A stretch of 41,762 nt of DNA from Bacillota bacterium (GCA_023415915.1 JAEZIZ010000015.1:1-41762), one strand, 5' to 3'. Counted from the stretch's first letter, positions 15,812 to 24,197 are shown. The notes: a model not told the origin generated them from the letters alone. Program-made: numbers and translations.

Positions 15812-16255
15812 TTACTGCTGCGCCGCTTCGTATTTAAGTATCCTGTCAACCTTGGGCTGCGATGCGCACCCTTTCTCGAACTCAGAAGTAAGGAATACCT
15901 CCGCAAGCTTCTCCATGTGCTTTATGCCCAGCGTAAACGCCCCGAAGCACGCAATGTTAGCGTCATTGCTCTTTCTCGCGCGCTCTGCGGAATATACGTC
16001 TGTAAGCAGCGCCGCATAAGCGCCTTTTACCTTATTGGCTGCAATCGAAACGCCGATACCGGTGCCGCATATCAGTATTCCTCTGTCGTACTCCCCTCCC
16101 GCGACTGCGGTGGCAACTTTTATAGCCACATTCGCGTAGATAGGATCTTCGCTGCCCATATCGGTCACAGCGTAGCCTTTTTGTGTAAGATACTTTATAA
16201 TTGCCTTTTTGGCTTCCTCGGCATTAGGGTCACAGCCTATAGCAACCGTATGCAA
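15812..16255 (-). CDS. RpiB/LacAB-family sugar-phosphate isomerase, tetrulose-phosphate type proposed
   Basis: A protein of 147 residues from a TTG at 16255 preceded by GGGGGG; the frame is open to a GTG at 16267. RpiB features are the phosphate-binding and catalytic loop GILICGTGIGVSIAANK with Cys63 and the N-D pair in RKSNDANIACFG. Two His residues usual in E. coli RpiB are missing: the position after GCD is Pro10 instead of His10, and Ser96 replaces the ring-opening His99. That fits a substrate that does not need ring opening, such as D-erythrulose 4-phosphate. It is the last gene of a run with DhaL, DhaK and a polyol dehydrogenase, the same partners as the described D-threitol route ending in D-erythrose 4-phosphate. 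Ribose 5-phosphate isomerase is the alternative. Confidence 0.85.
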   Translation of the reverse strand: MHTVAIGCDPNAEEAKKAIIKYLTQKGYAVTDMGSEDPIYANVAIKVATAVAGGEYDRGILICGTGIGVSIAANKVKGAYAALLTDVYSAERARKSNDANIACFGAFTLGIKHMEKLAEVFLTSEFEKGCASQPKVDRILKYEAAQQ

Positions 16256-16282
16256 AATTCCCCCCACCTTTCTATTGACTTG

Positions 16283-16927
16283 TCAGTCTTCCAATACGCT
16301 CTTCATTCCGTCGGCCATAGCGCAAAGTATGATGCAGCAGGACGTGGCGCCCGCGTCCAGAACGCCGCGGGAACGCTCTCCGAGCCTCGCGGAACGGCCG
16401 TATTTGGCTACGAGGTCTTTCGTGGAATCCTTGCCTTTTTCAGCCGCGGATTTCATATCGTCCAGAGCTTCGCTAAAACTCTTACCCTCTTCCGCCGCAG
16501 TTCTTATAGCTTGAGCCGCAGGATAAAGGGTATCGACCAAAGTCTTGTCGCCGGGGCGCGCGTCTACTATGCCGTAAAGGCCTTCCAGCCCCGCTTCCAG
16601 CATATCCGCAAACAGCTCCAGCGTTATGTCTTGCGCGTCGTCCGCCTTGTCCGACATCTCCATGAATATAGTGCCGTAGATAGGGCCCATAGAGCCGCCT
16701 ATTCTGTTAATCAGCACTGTGCCCAGATCGAACAGCCCGTCGGAAAACGTTGTTTCTCCCTCGCCCAGCTGCTCGGCATACATCGTAAAGCCCTTGTTCA
16801 TGTTCATGCCGTGGTCGCCGTCTCCGATAAGCCCGTCAACATCGCCGAGATATTGCTTGTTTTCCTGTATGGCTTTTACCATGGAAAGCAGTATTTCGCG
16901 TCCTTTATCATTCTTTACAACCGACAT
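16283..16927 (-). CDS. dhaL: DhaL-type ADP/ATP-binding kinase subunit
   Basis: A protein of 214 residues, the normal length of DhaL. The nucleotide and Mg-binding motif GLIGDGDHGMNMNKG gives Asp31, Asp36 and Asp38, matching the three metal-binding aspartates of DhaL. Later segments, GTVLINRIGGSMGPIYGTIF and ARPGDKTLVDTLYPA, are also typical. It transfers phosphate to the ketose bound by DhaK. No DhaM phosphocarrier is encoded in the window, so direct use of ATP, as in ketotetrose kinases, is likely. The ATG at 16927 has GGAG 11 bases upstream. It follows dhaK by 17 nt and may also serve the second DhaK encoded at 22668-23663, since no second DhaL is present. Confidence 0.9.
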   Translation of the reverse strand: MSVVKNDKGREILLSMVKAIQENKQYLGDVDGLIGDGDHGMNMNKGFTMYAEQLGEGETTFSDGLFDLGTVLINRIGGSMGPIYGTIFMEMSDKADDAQDITLELFADMLEAGLEGLYGIVDARPGDKTLVDTLYPAAQAIRTAAEEGKSFSEALDDMKSAAEKGKDSTKDLVAKYGRSARLGERSRGVLDAGATSCCIILCAMADGMKSVLED

Positions 16928-16944
16928 TCAAAGCATCTCTCCTC

Positions 16945-17958
16945 TTATAACTGTTTAAAGCCCATGCAGTATGTGTCTAATTCCATCAGTTCCTTCAGTT
17001 CGTCGTCCAGCTTCATAATCGTGAGCGTGGCGCCCATCATATCAAGAGAAGTGAAGTAATTGCCGACATACGGGCGGTAAATGCTTATGCCCTTTTCTTT
17101 TAAAAGCTTTTCCACTTCGTTGTACAGCACATAGAGTTCCATTACAGGTGTAGCGCCCAGTCCCGAAACAAGCACCGCCACCTCGTCTCCCGATACGTAT
17201 GGATAATCCGGTACGATTATGTCTACCATGCGCTTTGCCATCGAAGCAGCGTTTTCCAGAGGGCAGACCTCTATGCCGGGCTCGCCGTGATGGCCTATGC
17301 CCACTTCCATCGTGCCGTCTTTAATCTCGAAATTCGGATGCCCGACCGCCGGAAGCGTGCAGGGCGTAAGGCCTATGCCTACGCTGCGCGTGTTGTCTAT
17401 CGCTTTCTGCGCAGCCGCTATGACCTCGTCGAGCGAACCGCCCTTTGCGGCTTTCGCTCCGCCGCATTTCCACATAAACACCTCGCCAGCCACTCCGCGG
17501 CGCTTTTCCCTCTGGTCCTTGGGAGCAGAAGCGACGTCGTCGTTGGCTACGACGGTCTTTACCGTGATGCCTTCGCGCTTGGCCATTTTAGCGGCCATCT
17601 TTACATTCATGTTGTCTCCGGAATAGTTGCCGTAAAGGCACGCTACACCTTCCCCGCCATTGGCGGCGCGGAAAGCCTCCAGAAACGCTACTGCCGTGGG
17701 AGAAGAACATATCTCGCCCACCGCTGCCGCGTCGCACATGTTCTTGCCTACATACCCTATAAATGCGGGCTTATGTCCCGAGCCGCCGCCGGTAACAACT
17801 CCTACCTTGCCGGCCTTAGGCGCGTCCACGGCAGCCACAACTCCTCTTTTGTTATCCTCGCTTGTCTTTACAAGCTTTACTATGTCGCCGTGGCATTTAA
17901 CAAATCCCTCCAGCATCTCGTCAACGATGTTGTCAGGGTTATTCAAAATGCGTTGCAT
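16945..17958 (-). CDS. dhaK: DhaK-type ketose kinase substrate-binding subunit, copy 1
   Basis: A protein of 337 residues of the DhaK family. The catalytic and substrate-binding positions are intact: His62 in GSGHKPA, Asp115 in NYSGDNMN, and the covalent substrate His224 in GIGHHGEPG. It acts with DhaL to phosphorylate dihydroxyacetone or a C4 ketose such as erythrulose. A polyol dehydrogenase, an RpiB-type isomerase and a sugar ABC transporter accompany it. This favours erythrulose over dihydroxyacetone, because an isomerase would not be needed for triose phosphate. GGAGG lies seven bases before the ATG at 17958. The gene is 16 nt from the SDR gene upstream and 17 nt from dhaL downstream, so the three are surely co-transcribed. 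Confidence 0.9.
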   Translation of the reverse strand: MQRILNNPDNIVDEMLEGFVKCHGDIVKLVKTSEDNKRGVVAAVDAPKAGKVGVVTGGGSGHKPAFIGYVGKNMCDAAAVGEICSSPTAVAFLEAFRAANGGEGVACLYGNYSGDNMNVKMAAKMAKREGITVKTVVANDDVASAPKDQREKRRGVAGEVFMWKCGGAKAAKGGSLDEVIAAAQKAIDNTRSVGIGLTPCTLPAVGHPNFEIKDGTMEVGIGHHGEPGIEVCPLENAASMAKRMVDIIVPDYPYVSGDEVAVLVSGLGATPVMELYVLYNEVEKLLKEKGISIYRPYVGNYFTSLDMMGATLTIMKLDDELKELMELDTYCMGFKQL

Positions 17959-17974
17959 GATTGTCCTCCGAAAT

Positions 17975-18742
17975 CTATTTTATCGTGTATCCGCCGTCGA
18001 TAAGCATATTGTGTCCTGTGATCATACCGGCGCCCTTGCTGCACAAAAACGCTATGCAAGCCGCTATCTCTTCAGGCTCGGCAAAACGCTCGGACGGCAT
18101 CTCCTTTTTGAATGCGTCGCCCACAGGGCCGTCCCACGCTTTGTGCCCCAGCTCGGTAAGCACAACGGTCGGCGAGACCGCGTTGACGCGGATACCGTAC
18201 TTGCCCCATTCCAGCGCCAAAACCTTTGTCATGGCTATAATGCCTCCCTTGCTCGCGCAGTACGCCACATGCTTATCGAGCGCTATTACGCCTGCCTGGG
18301 AAGCTATGTTTACAATACTTCCGCTTATGTTATTGTCTATCATATATTTTCCCACGGCCTGAGCCATGAAAAAGCTTGCGGAAAGGTTGATGTTTATCGT
18401 TCTGTTCCAGTCGTCTGCGCTTATGATTTCGGCTTTTTCCAAAGCCACTATGCCGGCACAGTTTACGAGGATGTCTATCTTACCGAAGGCTTTTACGCCC
18501 GCCTCGATCACTTTGCCGGGATAATCTCTGTCGCAGACGTTTCCGGCGACGCCTATGCAATTTTCCCCCAGCGCTTTTGCAAGCTCGTCAACCTTGGGAT
18601 TAAGATCGGCCAATACGAGGTTCACGCCTTTTTCATGAAAGAATTTAGCGGTAGCATAACCGATACCTGCGGCTCCGCCGGTAATAACGGCTGTCTTTCC
18701 GGCCAGAGAAAAATCCAGATCCACGCCATCGTACTTAAGCAT
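17975..18742 (-). CDS. SDR-family polyol dehydrogenase, D-threitol dehydrogenase-like
   Basis: A classical short-chain dehydrogenase, 255 residues from the ATG at 18742, which has GGAGG eight bases upstream; the open frame to 18847 runs through a hairpin and is not coding. It has the cofactor motif TGGAAGIG (21-28), the NCAG strand, and the Ser148, Tyr161 and Lys165 triad (YCASK). The segment NAVSPTVVLTELGHKAW is one I associate with polyol dehydrogenases of the D-threitol and related type. The predicted reaction is oxidation of a tetritol (or pentitol) to its ketose with NAD. The product would pass to the DhaK/DhaL kinase encoded next. The exact stereochemistry cannot be read from sequence; a gluconate- or rhamnose-type SDR is an alternative. 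Confidence 0.82.
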   Translation of the reverse strand: MLKYDGVDLDFSLAGKTAVITGGAAGIGYATAKFFHEKGVNLVLADLNPKVDELAKALGENCIGVAGNVCDRDYPGKVIEAGVKAFGKIDILVNCAGIVALEKAEIISADDWNRTININLSASFFMAQAVGKYMIDNNISGSIVNIASQAGVIALDKHVAYCASKGGIIAMTKVLALEWGKYGIRVNAVSPTVVLTELGHKAWDGPVGDAFKKEMPSERFAEPEEIAACIAFLCSKGAGMITGHNMLIDGGYTIK

Positions 18743-18780
18743 TTTAAATACCTCCAGTAATACTCTTAGTTTTTGAGAAA

Positions 18781-18834
18781 CGGATGGGCGCGCGGCCCAT
18801 CCGCTCTCCTGCAATCGGCGCCGGTTCCGGCGCC
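18781..18834 (-). terminator. Two strong GC hairpins between transporter and catabolic genes
   Basis: The first stem is CGGATGGGC/GCCCATCCG (18781-18803, 5-nt loop), followed on the minus strand by TTTCTCAAAAA. The second is GGCGCCGG/CCGGCGCC (18817-18834, 2-nt loop). They lie 39-92 nt before the SDR start and could attenuate or end transcripts coming from the binding-protein gene. Confidence 0.6.
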
Positions 18835-18846
18835 AGCCACAATACA

Positions 18847-18966
18847 CACCCCATCAAACCTAATGGTTTACCGGGGACCCCGTTTTTTCACCCCATCAAA
18901 CCTAGCGGTTTGCTGGGGACCCCGTTTTAGTGCGGAGTCCCCATAATTACCTTATGCCTTTTTGGG
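18847..18966. repeat. GGGGACCCC hairpin repeats, cluster 5
   Basis: Two good units (18847-18882 and 18889-18924) have arms AAACC/GGTTT and CAAACC/GGTTTG. A third, decayed unit (18938-18966) retains only the CCCC and GGGG edges. The cluster starts eight bases past the stop of the ABC binding-protein gene and abuts the two GC-rich hairpins. Confidence 0.88.
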
Positions 18967-18973
18967 GCAATAA

Positions 18974-19984
18974 TCAATACTTGTTTACGTAATCAGCCGC
19001 GTTGTCGGGCGTGATCATCTCAAACGGTATCCAATAGAACTTCTCGACCTTTTCGCCGTTGATGACTTTAACCGCAGTATCAAGAGCGCCGGTCATCTGG
19101 CCTTCAGCATTCTGGAAGTCGCTGGCGATCATGCTGCCCTTCTGTATAGCTGCGACAGCGTCCGTTATACCGTCGATGCCGATGGCGGGAATATCTTTGC
19201 CCGCAGCTTCAACAGCTTCGCGCGCACCCAGAGCCATCTCGTCGTTTTCCGCGATTATCGCGTGAATGTCGTCACCGTAAGCCGTAAGCCATGTCTCCAT
19301 CAGCGTCATAGCTTCGGAGCGGGACCAGTTTGCGGTGTCGCGTGCGAGTTCTTTGATCTTCGGGTAGTTTTTGAGAACATTCTCGATACCCTCGATACGC
19401 TGGAGTTGAGCGGACTGCCCCATGGGTCCTTCGATGATTACGATGTTGAACTCATCTTTGCCAAGGTATTCTATCATGTATTTCATGATGTCTTCACCAG
19501 CAGATACGTCCTGAGAACCTACATAAGAGGTCAGCAGATCGCTTTCAACCATCGTGTTGACTCCGATTACCGGGATGTTGGCGGCAGCTGCGAGTTCAAC
19601 GGCAGCGGCGCACGCAACGGCGTCCTGCGGGTTGAGTATTATGGCGTCGCAGCCGTCCGCTATCATCGTCTCTACCTGAGAGAGCTGCGTAGCGGCGTCA
19701 TAGTTGCCGTCATAGGATACATATTCAACTCCGTTTTCCTCTGCCCACTTCTTGCCGGCATTGTCCATGCGCATCGTGAATTCGTTTTGCAGGCTGTAGA
19801 ACGTAGCCCCGATCTTCAGCGTCTTAGAAGGCTCGGTTGAGGCCGCGTCTGACGGCTCAGCCGCCTGAGACGGTTCGGTTGAAGCCGCCTTGGACGGTTC
19901 AGGTGTCGTTGCGGTGTTGGCGCATCCGACGAATACGAATACCATCGACAGCAACACCATCAAAATTGCGAGTGTCTTTTTCAT
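18974..19984 (-). CDS. Sugar ABC transporter substrate-binding lipoprotein (RbsB type)
   Basis: A protein of 336 residues. A lipoprotein signal peptide (hydrophobic run LAILMVLLSMVFVFVGC, lipidated Cys at 21) is followed by a Ser/Thr/Pro/Glu linker with repeated STEPS units up to about residue 55. The mature domain is a periplasmic-binding-protein type 1 fold, with KIGATFYSLQNEFT, the block ADGCDAIILNPQDA, VGSQDVSAGEDIMKY and AIIAENDEMALGA. It would capture a sugar or polyol outside the membrane and deliver it to the permease encoded next to it. The ATG at 19984 has GGGAGG seven bases upstream. Downstream hairpins may stabilise this message relative to its neighbours, which is common for binding-protein genes. 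Confidence 0.93.
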   Translation of the reverse strand: MKKTLAILMVLLSMVFVFVGCANTATTPEPSKAASTEPSQAAEPSDAASTEPSKTLKIGATFYSLQNEFTMRMDNAGKKWAEENGVEYVSYDGNYDAATQLSQVETMIADGCDAIILNPQDAVACAAAVELAAAANIPVIGVNTMVESDLLTSYVGSQDVSAGEDIMKYMIEYLGKDEFNIVIIEGPMGQSAQLQRIEGIENVLKNYPKIKELARDTANWSRSEAMTLMETWLTAYGDDIHAIIAENDEMALGAREAVEAAGKDIPAIGIDGITDAVAAIQKGSMIASDFQNAEGQMTGALDTAVKVINGEKVEKFYWIPFEMITPDNAADYVNKY

Positions 19985-20057
19985 TTTAATCCTCCCTTGT
20001 GATATTAATTCATTCGTTTTTCACGAATGAAACTTATATTCTTTAGTTAATTGAGAC

Positions 20058-21035
20058 TCAGTCTGAGCTCAGTCCGTCGAGCATGACCGCGCCTATAACG
20101 ACGAAACCTTTGATAATGAGCTGGTAATAAGCGTTTACGCCCAGCATATCAAGACCGTTCGTCAGGCATTGCAACAGCAGTATGCCGATTATGGTTCCCC
20201 AGAGCCGCCCGCGGCCGCCGGCAAGGCTCGTGCCGCCTATAACGACCATAGCTATAGCGTTTGTCTCGTAACCGTCGCCGGTTGAGGTAACTCCGGAGGT
20301 AACGCGCGCTGTCGTTATGATACCGGCTATCGCGGCCAGTACGCCCGATATGATGTATACGGAGCAGATGATCCATTTCGTGTTTATACCTGAAACGTGA
20401 GCCGCGTTAAGGTTACCGCCCACCGCGTATACATAACGTCCATAGCGCGTCTTATAAAGCAGTATGAAGCAGATTACCAGTACGAAAGCCATTATTACGA
20501 TAGGAACCGGAATCCAGTCGGCTATATTGCCGCCTCCTATATATTTGAAATCCGCGTTCAGGCTGGGTATGGGTTTTGCGTTAGTCAGCAAAAACGTAAG
20601 CCCTTTTGCTATGCTCATGGAGCCCAGCGTTCCAACGAATGCAGGAACCTTTAAGTAGGAGATGCAGACGCCGTTGAACAGTCCTATCACCAGGCCGATG
20701 CCTATGCCGACCAGCACTCCCACAAACCACGGATATCCCATGCTTATCTGTGCGAAATATGCGGAGAACATGCCCGCGCAGCCCATTATCGCGCCCACCG
20801 AGAGGTCGATGCCGCCGGTCAGTATGACAAACGTCATGCCAATGGCTAAAAGACCGTTTATCGACGCAATACGCAGAATGTTGCGGATGTTATCAAAGCT
20901 GATGAAGTTAGACTTTATGGAAGTCATAACTATCACCAATAACACCAGTCCGATAAGGGACCCGAACGTGGAAACAAAATGCCTTGTCGACGCTCTGCGC
21001 CTTTTCACCGCCACACTGTTAGATTGATTGTTCAT
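20058..21035 (-). CDS. Sugar ABC transporter permease (RbsC type)
   Basis: A protein of 325 residues with about ten hydrophobic segments and the features of the RbsC/branched-chain permease family: a basic cytosolic N-terminus (VAVKRRR), FDNIRNILRIASINGLLAIGMTFVILTGGIDLSVGA, and the AMVVIGGTSLAGGRGRLWGTIIG motif that contacts the ATPase. It pairs with the ATPase upstream and the binding protein 73 nt downstream. The ATG at 21035 has AGGAG eight bases upstream. Expected cargo is a small sugar or polyol; the adjacent tetrulose-type kinase genes suggest threitol, erythritol or erythrulose. Confidence 0.93.
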   Translation of the reverse strand: MNNQSNSVAVKRRRASTRHFVSTFGSLIGLVLLVIVMTSIKSNFISFDNIRNILRIASINGLLAIGMTFVILTGGIDLSVGAIMGCAGMFSAYFAQISMGYPWFVGVLVGIGIGLVIGLFNGVCISYLKVPAFVGTLGSMSIAKGLTFLLTNAKPIPSLNADFKYIGGGNIADWIPVPIVIMAFVLVICFILLYKTRYGRYVYAVGGNLNAAHVSGINTKWIICSVYIISGVLAAIAGIITTARVTSGVTSTGDGYETNAIAMVVIGGTSLAGGRGRLWGTIIGILLLQCLTNGLDMLGVNAYYQLIIKGFVVIGAVMLDGLSSD

Positions 21036-21068
21036 TTCTATCGCTCCTATCGTTCCATTAGTTTTTTA

Positions 21069-22550
21069 TTACATGTACTTGAACTGCATCTGTACGATAG
21101 CTTCCTGAGAAAACTCGCTGCGGTTTATCTCGCCGCTGAACTTATGGTTACTGAGTACAATGATACGGTCAGACATTCCCAGCGCCTCAGGCATTTCCGA
21201 AGATACCATTATAACGGCGTTGCCCTTTGATACGTATTCGCACATTATCCTGTAGATCTCCGATTTAGCTCCCACGTCAATGCCGCGTGTAGGTTCGTCA
21301 AATATGATTATCTTCGGTTCTGTAATCATCCATTTGGCCAATACCACCTTTTGCTGGTTCCCGCCGGAAAGTGATTTCACTGCCTGCCGGGTGTTGTTAA
21401 CCTTTATGCCCAATGCGCCGACCTGCTCGTCAACCGCCGCCGTCTCTTTCCGGTTCTGTAGCAGCCCGGAATTCGTGAAATTCTTAAGCGACGAAATCGT
21501 TGTGTTATGATGGACTCCCATCGGAAGAATAAGCCCTTCGCCCTTTCTGTCCTCGGTAACGTAAGCAATGCCGTTTTTTATCGCCTCTTGCGGGCTCTTG
21601 AACGAGACCTCTTTGCCGTTAAGGTATATGCTGCCTGAATCGGCGCGGCTAAGTCCGAACAGCGTGTGCATAAGCTCGGTCCTTCCCGAGCCTATAAGGC
21701 CGACAAACCCCAGTATTTCGCCCTTGTGCAGCTCAAAGCTGATATCCTCGTACTGGTCCGCAAGTGAAAGATTGCTTACCTTTAGCACGGTCTCCCCGAT
21801 GGATACCTCAATCTTGGGGAATTGAGCTTTGAGCTCGCGCCCGACCATGCTGCTGATAATAGTATCCGAATCCACTTCGCCTGCCGGCCACGTGTTGACA
21901 TTGGTGCCGTCGCGCAATACGCTTATCTCATCCGCAATCTGGAATATCTCGTCCATCTTGTGTGAAATATAGATGATGCCAGTTCCGCGCTGTTTCATGT
22001 TCTTTATTACTTTAAACAGGCTTTCGACCTCATGATCGGTAATTGCGGACGTAGGCTCGTCCATTATTACTATCTGAGCGTTCTGCGAAACCGCCTTGGC
22101 TATCTCGACCATCTGCTGGTCCGCTACCCTTAAGCTTTTCATTTTGGTACGCGGATTGATATTAAGGTTGAATTCGCTTAACAGTTCGCTCGTCTGTTTA
22201 TATAGCTGTTTATAATCTATAAAGCCCATACGGCCTGGTTCGCGCCCGAGATATATGTTTTCAGCCACCGACATTTCAGCAACTGCGGACAGTTCCTGGT
22301 GGATCATGGCAATACCAAGCTCGCGTGCTTTGGAAGGAGATTCTATATGAACTTCTTTGTCGTTGATCTTTATGGTACCCGAATCACAGCCGTGCACCCC
22401 GGCAATAATTTTAACAAGCGTCGATTTGCCCGCGCCGTTTTCTCCCACCAGCGCGTGTACCGACCCTGGGCGCAGCTTAAAGTCAACGGCATGCAGTACC
22501 TCTATGCCGTAATAGCTTTTCCGAATACCTGTCATCTCAACCAAATTCAT
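21069..22550 (-). CDS. Sugar ABC transporter ATP-binding protein (RbsA type)
   Basis: A protein of 493 residues with two fused ATPase domains, as in RbsA, XylG and MglA. The first half has a full Walker A (GENGAGKST), a modified signature (LRVADQQMVEIAKA) and Walker B (IVIMDEPTSAI). The second half has the degenerate P-loop normal for this family (GLIGSGRTEL), the signature LSGGNQQKV, and IIIFDEPTRGIDVGAK. It drives import through the permease encoded 33 nt downstream. GGGAGG lies seven bases before the ATG. A small perfect inverted repeat (GTATAT/ATATAC at 22601-22615) lies in the 117-nt gap before it. Confidence 0.94.
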   Translation of the reverse strand: MNLVEMTGIRKSYYGIEVLHAVDFKLRPGSVHALVGENGAGKSTLVKIIAGVHGCDSGTIKINDKEVHIESPSKARELGIAMIHQELSAVAEMSVAENIYLGREPGRMGFIDYKQLYKQTSELLSEFNLNINPRTKMKSLRVADQQMVEIAKAVSQNAQIVIMDEPTSAITDHEVESLFKVIKNMKQRGTGIIYISHKMDEIFQIADEISVLRDGTNVNTWPAGEVDSDTIISSMVGRELKAQFPKIEVSIGETVLKVSNLSLADQYEDISFELHKGEILGFVGLIGSGRTELMHTLFGLSRADSGSIYLNGKEVSFKSPQEAIKNGIAYVTEDRKGEGLILPMGVHHNTTISSLKNFTNSGLLQNRKETAAVDEQVGALGIKVNNTRQAVKSLSGGNQQKVVLAKWMITEPKIIIFDEPTRGIDVGAKSEIYRIMCEYVSKGNAVIMVSSEMPEALGMSDRIIVLSNHKFSGEINRSEFSQEAIVQMQFKYM

Positions 22551-22667
22551 GATTTGACCTCCCTGCTTTGTCTTTTTGGCAAACCTTAATAACCCGCGGT
22601 GTATATTTCATATACAAAACCGTATTATGAAACATGCGATTACGGCGAATGATTCTCATCACTTTCA

Positions 22668-23663
22668 CTAATAAGTAAAGTGGGTCAACGCTACCGGATG
22701 CGCCGGGAGATCCAGCAGCTTTTTAAGCTCGTCGTCAAGATTCATGATGGTTAGCGTCACGCCCATCATATCGAGTGAAGTAAAATAGTTGCCAATAAAC
22801 GTATGATGTATGCCTATGCCCTTTCCTTTAAGAACGTCGTGTACCCTGCTGAACAATATATTGAGCTCGCTGCGCATGGTGTTGCCGAGTCCGGAAATCA
22901 TGACCGCAACTTCATCGCCTGCTCCAATACGCATATCTTTAAGTATTTCGTCTACCATGATATCCGCGGTAGCGTTGGCGGTCTTCAGTTTGCATGTATC
23001 CTTGCTGGAAAATCCGTGATGTCCTACTCCTATCTCCATCGTGCCCATTTCAATAATATAGTTTGGCCTTCCCACCTCGGGGATGATGCAGCTTGCAAGT
23101 CCTATTCCTATGCTGCGTATTCGGGACAGCGCTTTCTGTGAAACGGCGACCACGCCGTCGAGGTCATATCCTAACGAGGCCGCCGCCCCGCCTATCTTCC
23201 AAAGCAATACTTCGCCCGTGTTTCCTCTTCTCGTTTTTGGATCGGGAGTCGCGACGTCGTCATTCGCTATTACCGTTCTGACGACGATGCCTTCCTTTGC
23301 GGCGCGCTCGATTGCTATTTCCGCGCTCTCGATGTCTTTAGGGTAGTTGCCGAAAAGGCATACTACGCCTTTTCCTGAGTCCGCCGCTTTAAATGCGTTA
23401 TAAAACGCATCCGGCAACGGAGGGGTAAATATATCGCCGATAGCGACCGCGTCCAGCATGTTTTCCCCGATGTAACCCATAAATGCGGGGTCGTGGCCGG
23501 ACCCTCCGCCGGTTACGACGCCGACCTTTCCGGCTACAGGAGCTTTTGCGTATTTAAGCGTACGCGCGTATTCCGTATGCGCTACAAGTCCGCCGTGGCA
23601 CTTGACAAATCCTATAATCGACTCGTCTACCATACGTGCCGGATCATTAAACAGCTTTTGCAT
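22668..23663 (-). CDS. DhaK-type ketose kinase subunit, copy 2 (variant)
   Basis: A protein of 331 residues from the ATG at 23663, chosen because GGGGGA lies four to five bases upstream; a TTG at 23678 is in frame. It is a clear DhaK homologue but diverged from copy 1. His57 (GSGHDPA) and the covalent His (about 216, GVGHHG) are kept. The NYSGD motif is changed to NYPKD with Asp110 retained, and the Glu-Pro-Gly after the His is replaced by Phe-Ser-Ser. The differences sit around the active site and suggest another substrate, for example the other erythrulose enantiomer. It has no DhaL of its own. It lies between the HTH regulator gene (18 nt) and the ABC transporter genes (117 nt), so it should be expressed with uptake. 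Confidence 0.85.
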   Translation of the reverse strand: MQKLFNDPARMVDESIIGFVKCHGGLVAHTEYARTLKYAKAPVAGKVGVVTGGGSGHDPAFMGYIGENMLDAVAIGDIFTPPLPDAFYNAFKAADSGKGVVCLFGNYPKDIESAEIAIERAAKEGIVVRTVIANDDVATPDPKTRRGNTGEVLLWKIGGAAASLGYDLDGVVAVSQKALSRIRSIGIGLASCIIPEVGRPNYIIEMGTMEIGVGHHGFSSKDTCKLKTANATADIMVDEILKDMRIGAGDEVAVMISGLGNTMRSELNILFSRVHDVLKGKGIGIHHTFIGNYFTSLDMMGVTLTIMNLDDELKKLLDLPAHPVALTHFTY

Positions 23664-23681
23664 ATGTCCCCCAATCAAAGA

Positions 23682-24197
23682 CTACCTTGCTGATTCAACA
23701 GCGGCGACTATTTTGTAATAGTTGATATAGACCGCAATCTCCCTGTCATTAAACTTGTTGTTTCTCTTGCCCACAAACACGAAAGGTTTCATCTGTTTAT
23801 ACGTTACGGCGAAGCGTTCTTCGTTCAGAAATTCCGCGTTTCCCTCGGCGGCGGCGCTTATATGGTTAAACAGCGCGCCCGCTTCGAGCTCCTTTTGCGT
23901 AATCAGATCGTCCAATTGGATCTTTGTCGCAACTATGCTGTCCAGTCCCATTTCAGCTTCTTTTTCGGCAATCAAATCCGCCAGCGCAACGTATATCTTT
24001 ATGAACGTAGTTATTCGTAAATCATTGCTTCTGTTGTACTTCTGATTAAAGCCAGCGGGGTCCCATCCTATCCGCTTGCTTATTTCCGCATTGCTTATGC
24101 CGTATCTTCCCGCAATTACGTTCAGCCTGTTATAAACGCAATCTACCAAGTAGTCCTTCGTTATTTTTTTTAGTGCCAGCTCTTCAAATTCAGTCAC
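23682..24197 (-). CDS. XRE-like helix-turn-helix regulator
   Basis: A protein of 171 residues from the GTG at 24197, which has GGGAGG five bases upstream; the open frame to 24227 has no better start. Residues about 25-75 look like a lambda-repressor/XRE-type helix-turn-helix: VIAGRYGISNAEISKRIGW with the recognition helix around PAGFNQKYNRSNDL. The C-terminal half (about 75-171) is helical, matches no effector domain I know, and ends in a NYYKIVAAVESAR helix. As the first gene of the transporter and kinase cluster it probably controls that cluster and itself. A repeated TTGCG-x-GAAT element upstream is a candidate binding site. I cannot assign a named family beyond the HTH. Confidence 0.68.
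   Translation of the reverse strand: MTEFEELALKKITKDYLVDCVYNRLNVIAGRYGISNAEISKRIGWDPAGFNQKYNRSNDLRITTFIKIYVALADLIAEKEAEMGLDSIVATKIQLDDLITQKELEAGALFNHISAAAEGNAEFLNEERFAVTYKQMKPFVFVGKRNNKFNDREIAVYINYYKIVAAVESAR

Noticed and set aside
16283..17958. A PTS-dependent dihydroxyacetone kinase
   Set aside because: No DhaM is encoded in the window, and an isomerase and polyol dehydrogenase accompany the genes, which dihydroxyacetone use would not need.
15752..18760. Long plus-strand open frames (435 and 366 residues) opposite RpiB, DhaL, DhaK and SDR genes
   Set aside because: They mirror well-recognised minus-strand genes, have improbable composition (rich in Arg, His and Ser) and no ribosome sites. 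They arise from codon bias of the real genes.
18743..18847. N-terminal extension of the SDR protein
   Set aside because: The extra 35 codons run through a GC-rich hairpin, and a strong GGAGG site supports the ATG at 18742.
22601..22615. Inverted repeat GTATAT/ATATAC before the ABC ATPase gene
   Set aside because: AT-rich, six-base arms and a single copy; not enough to call an operator.
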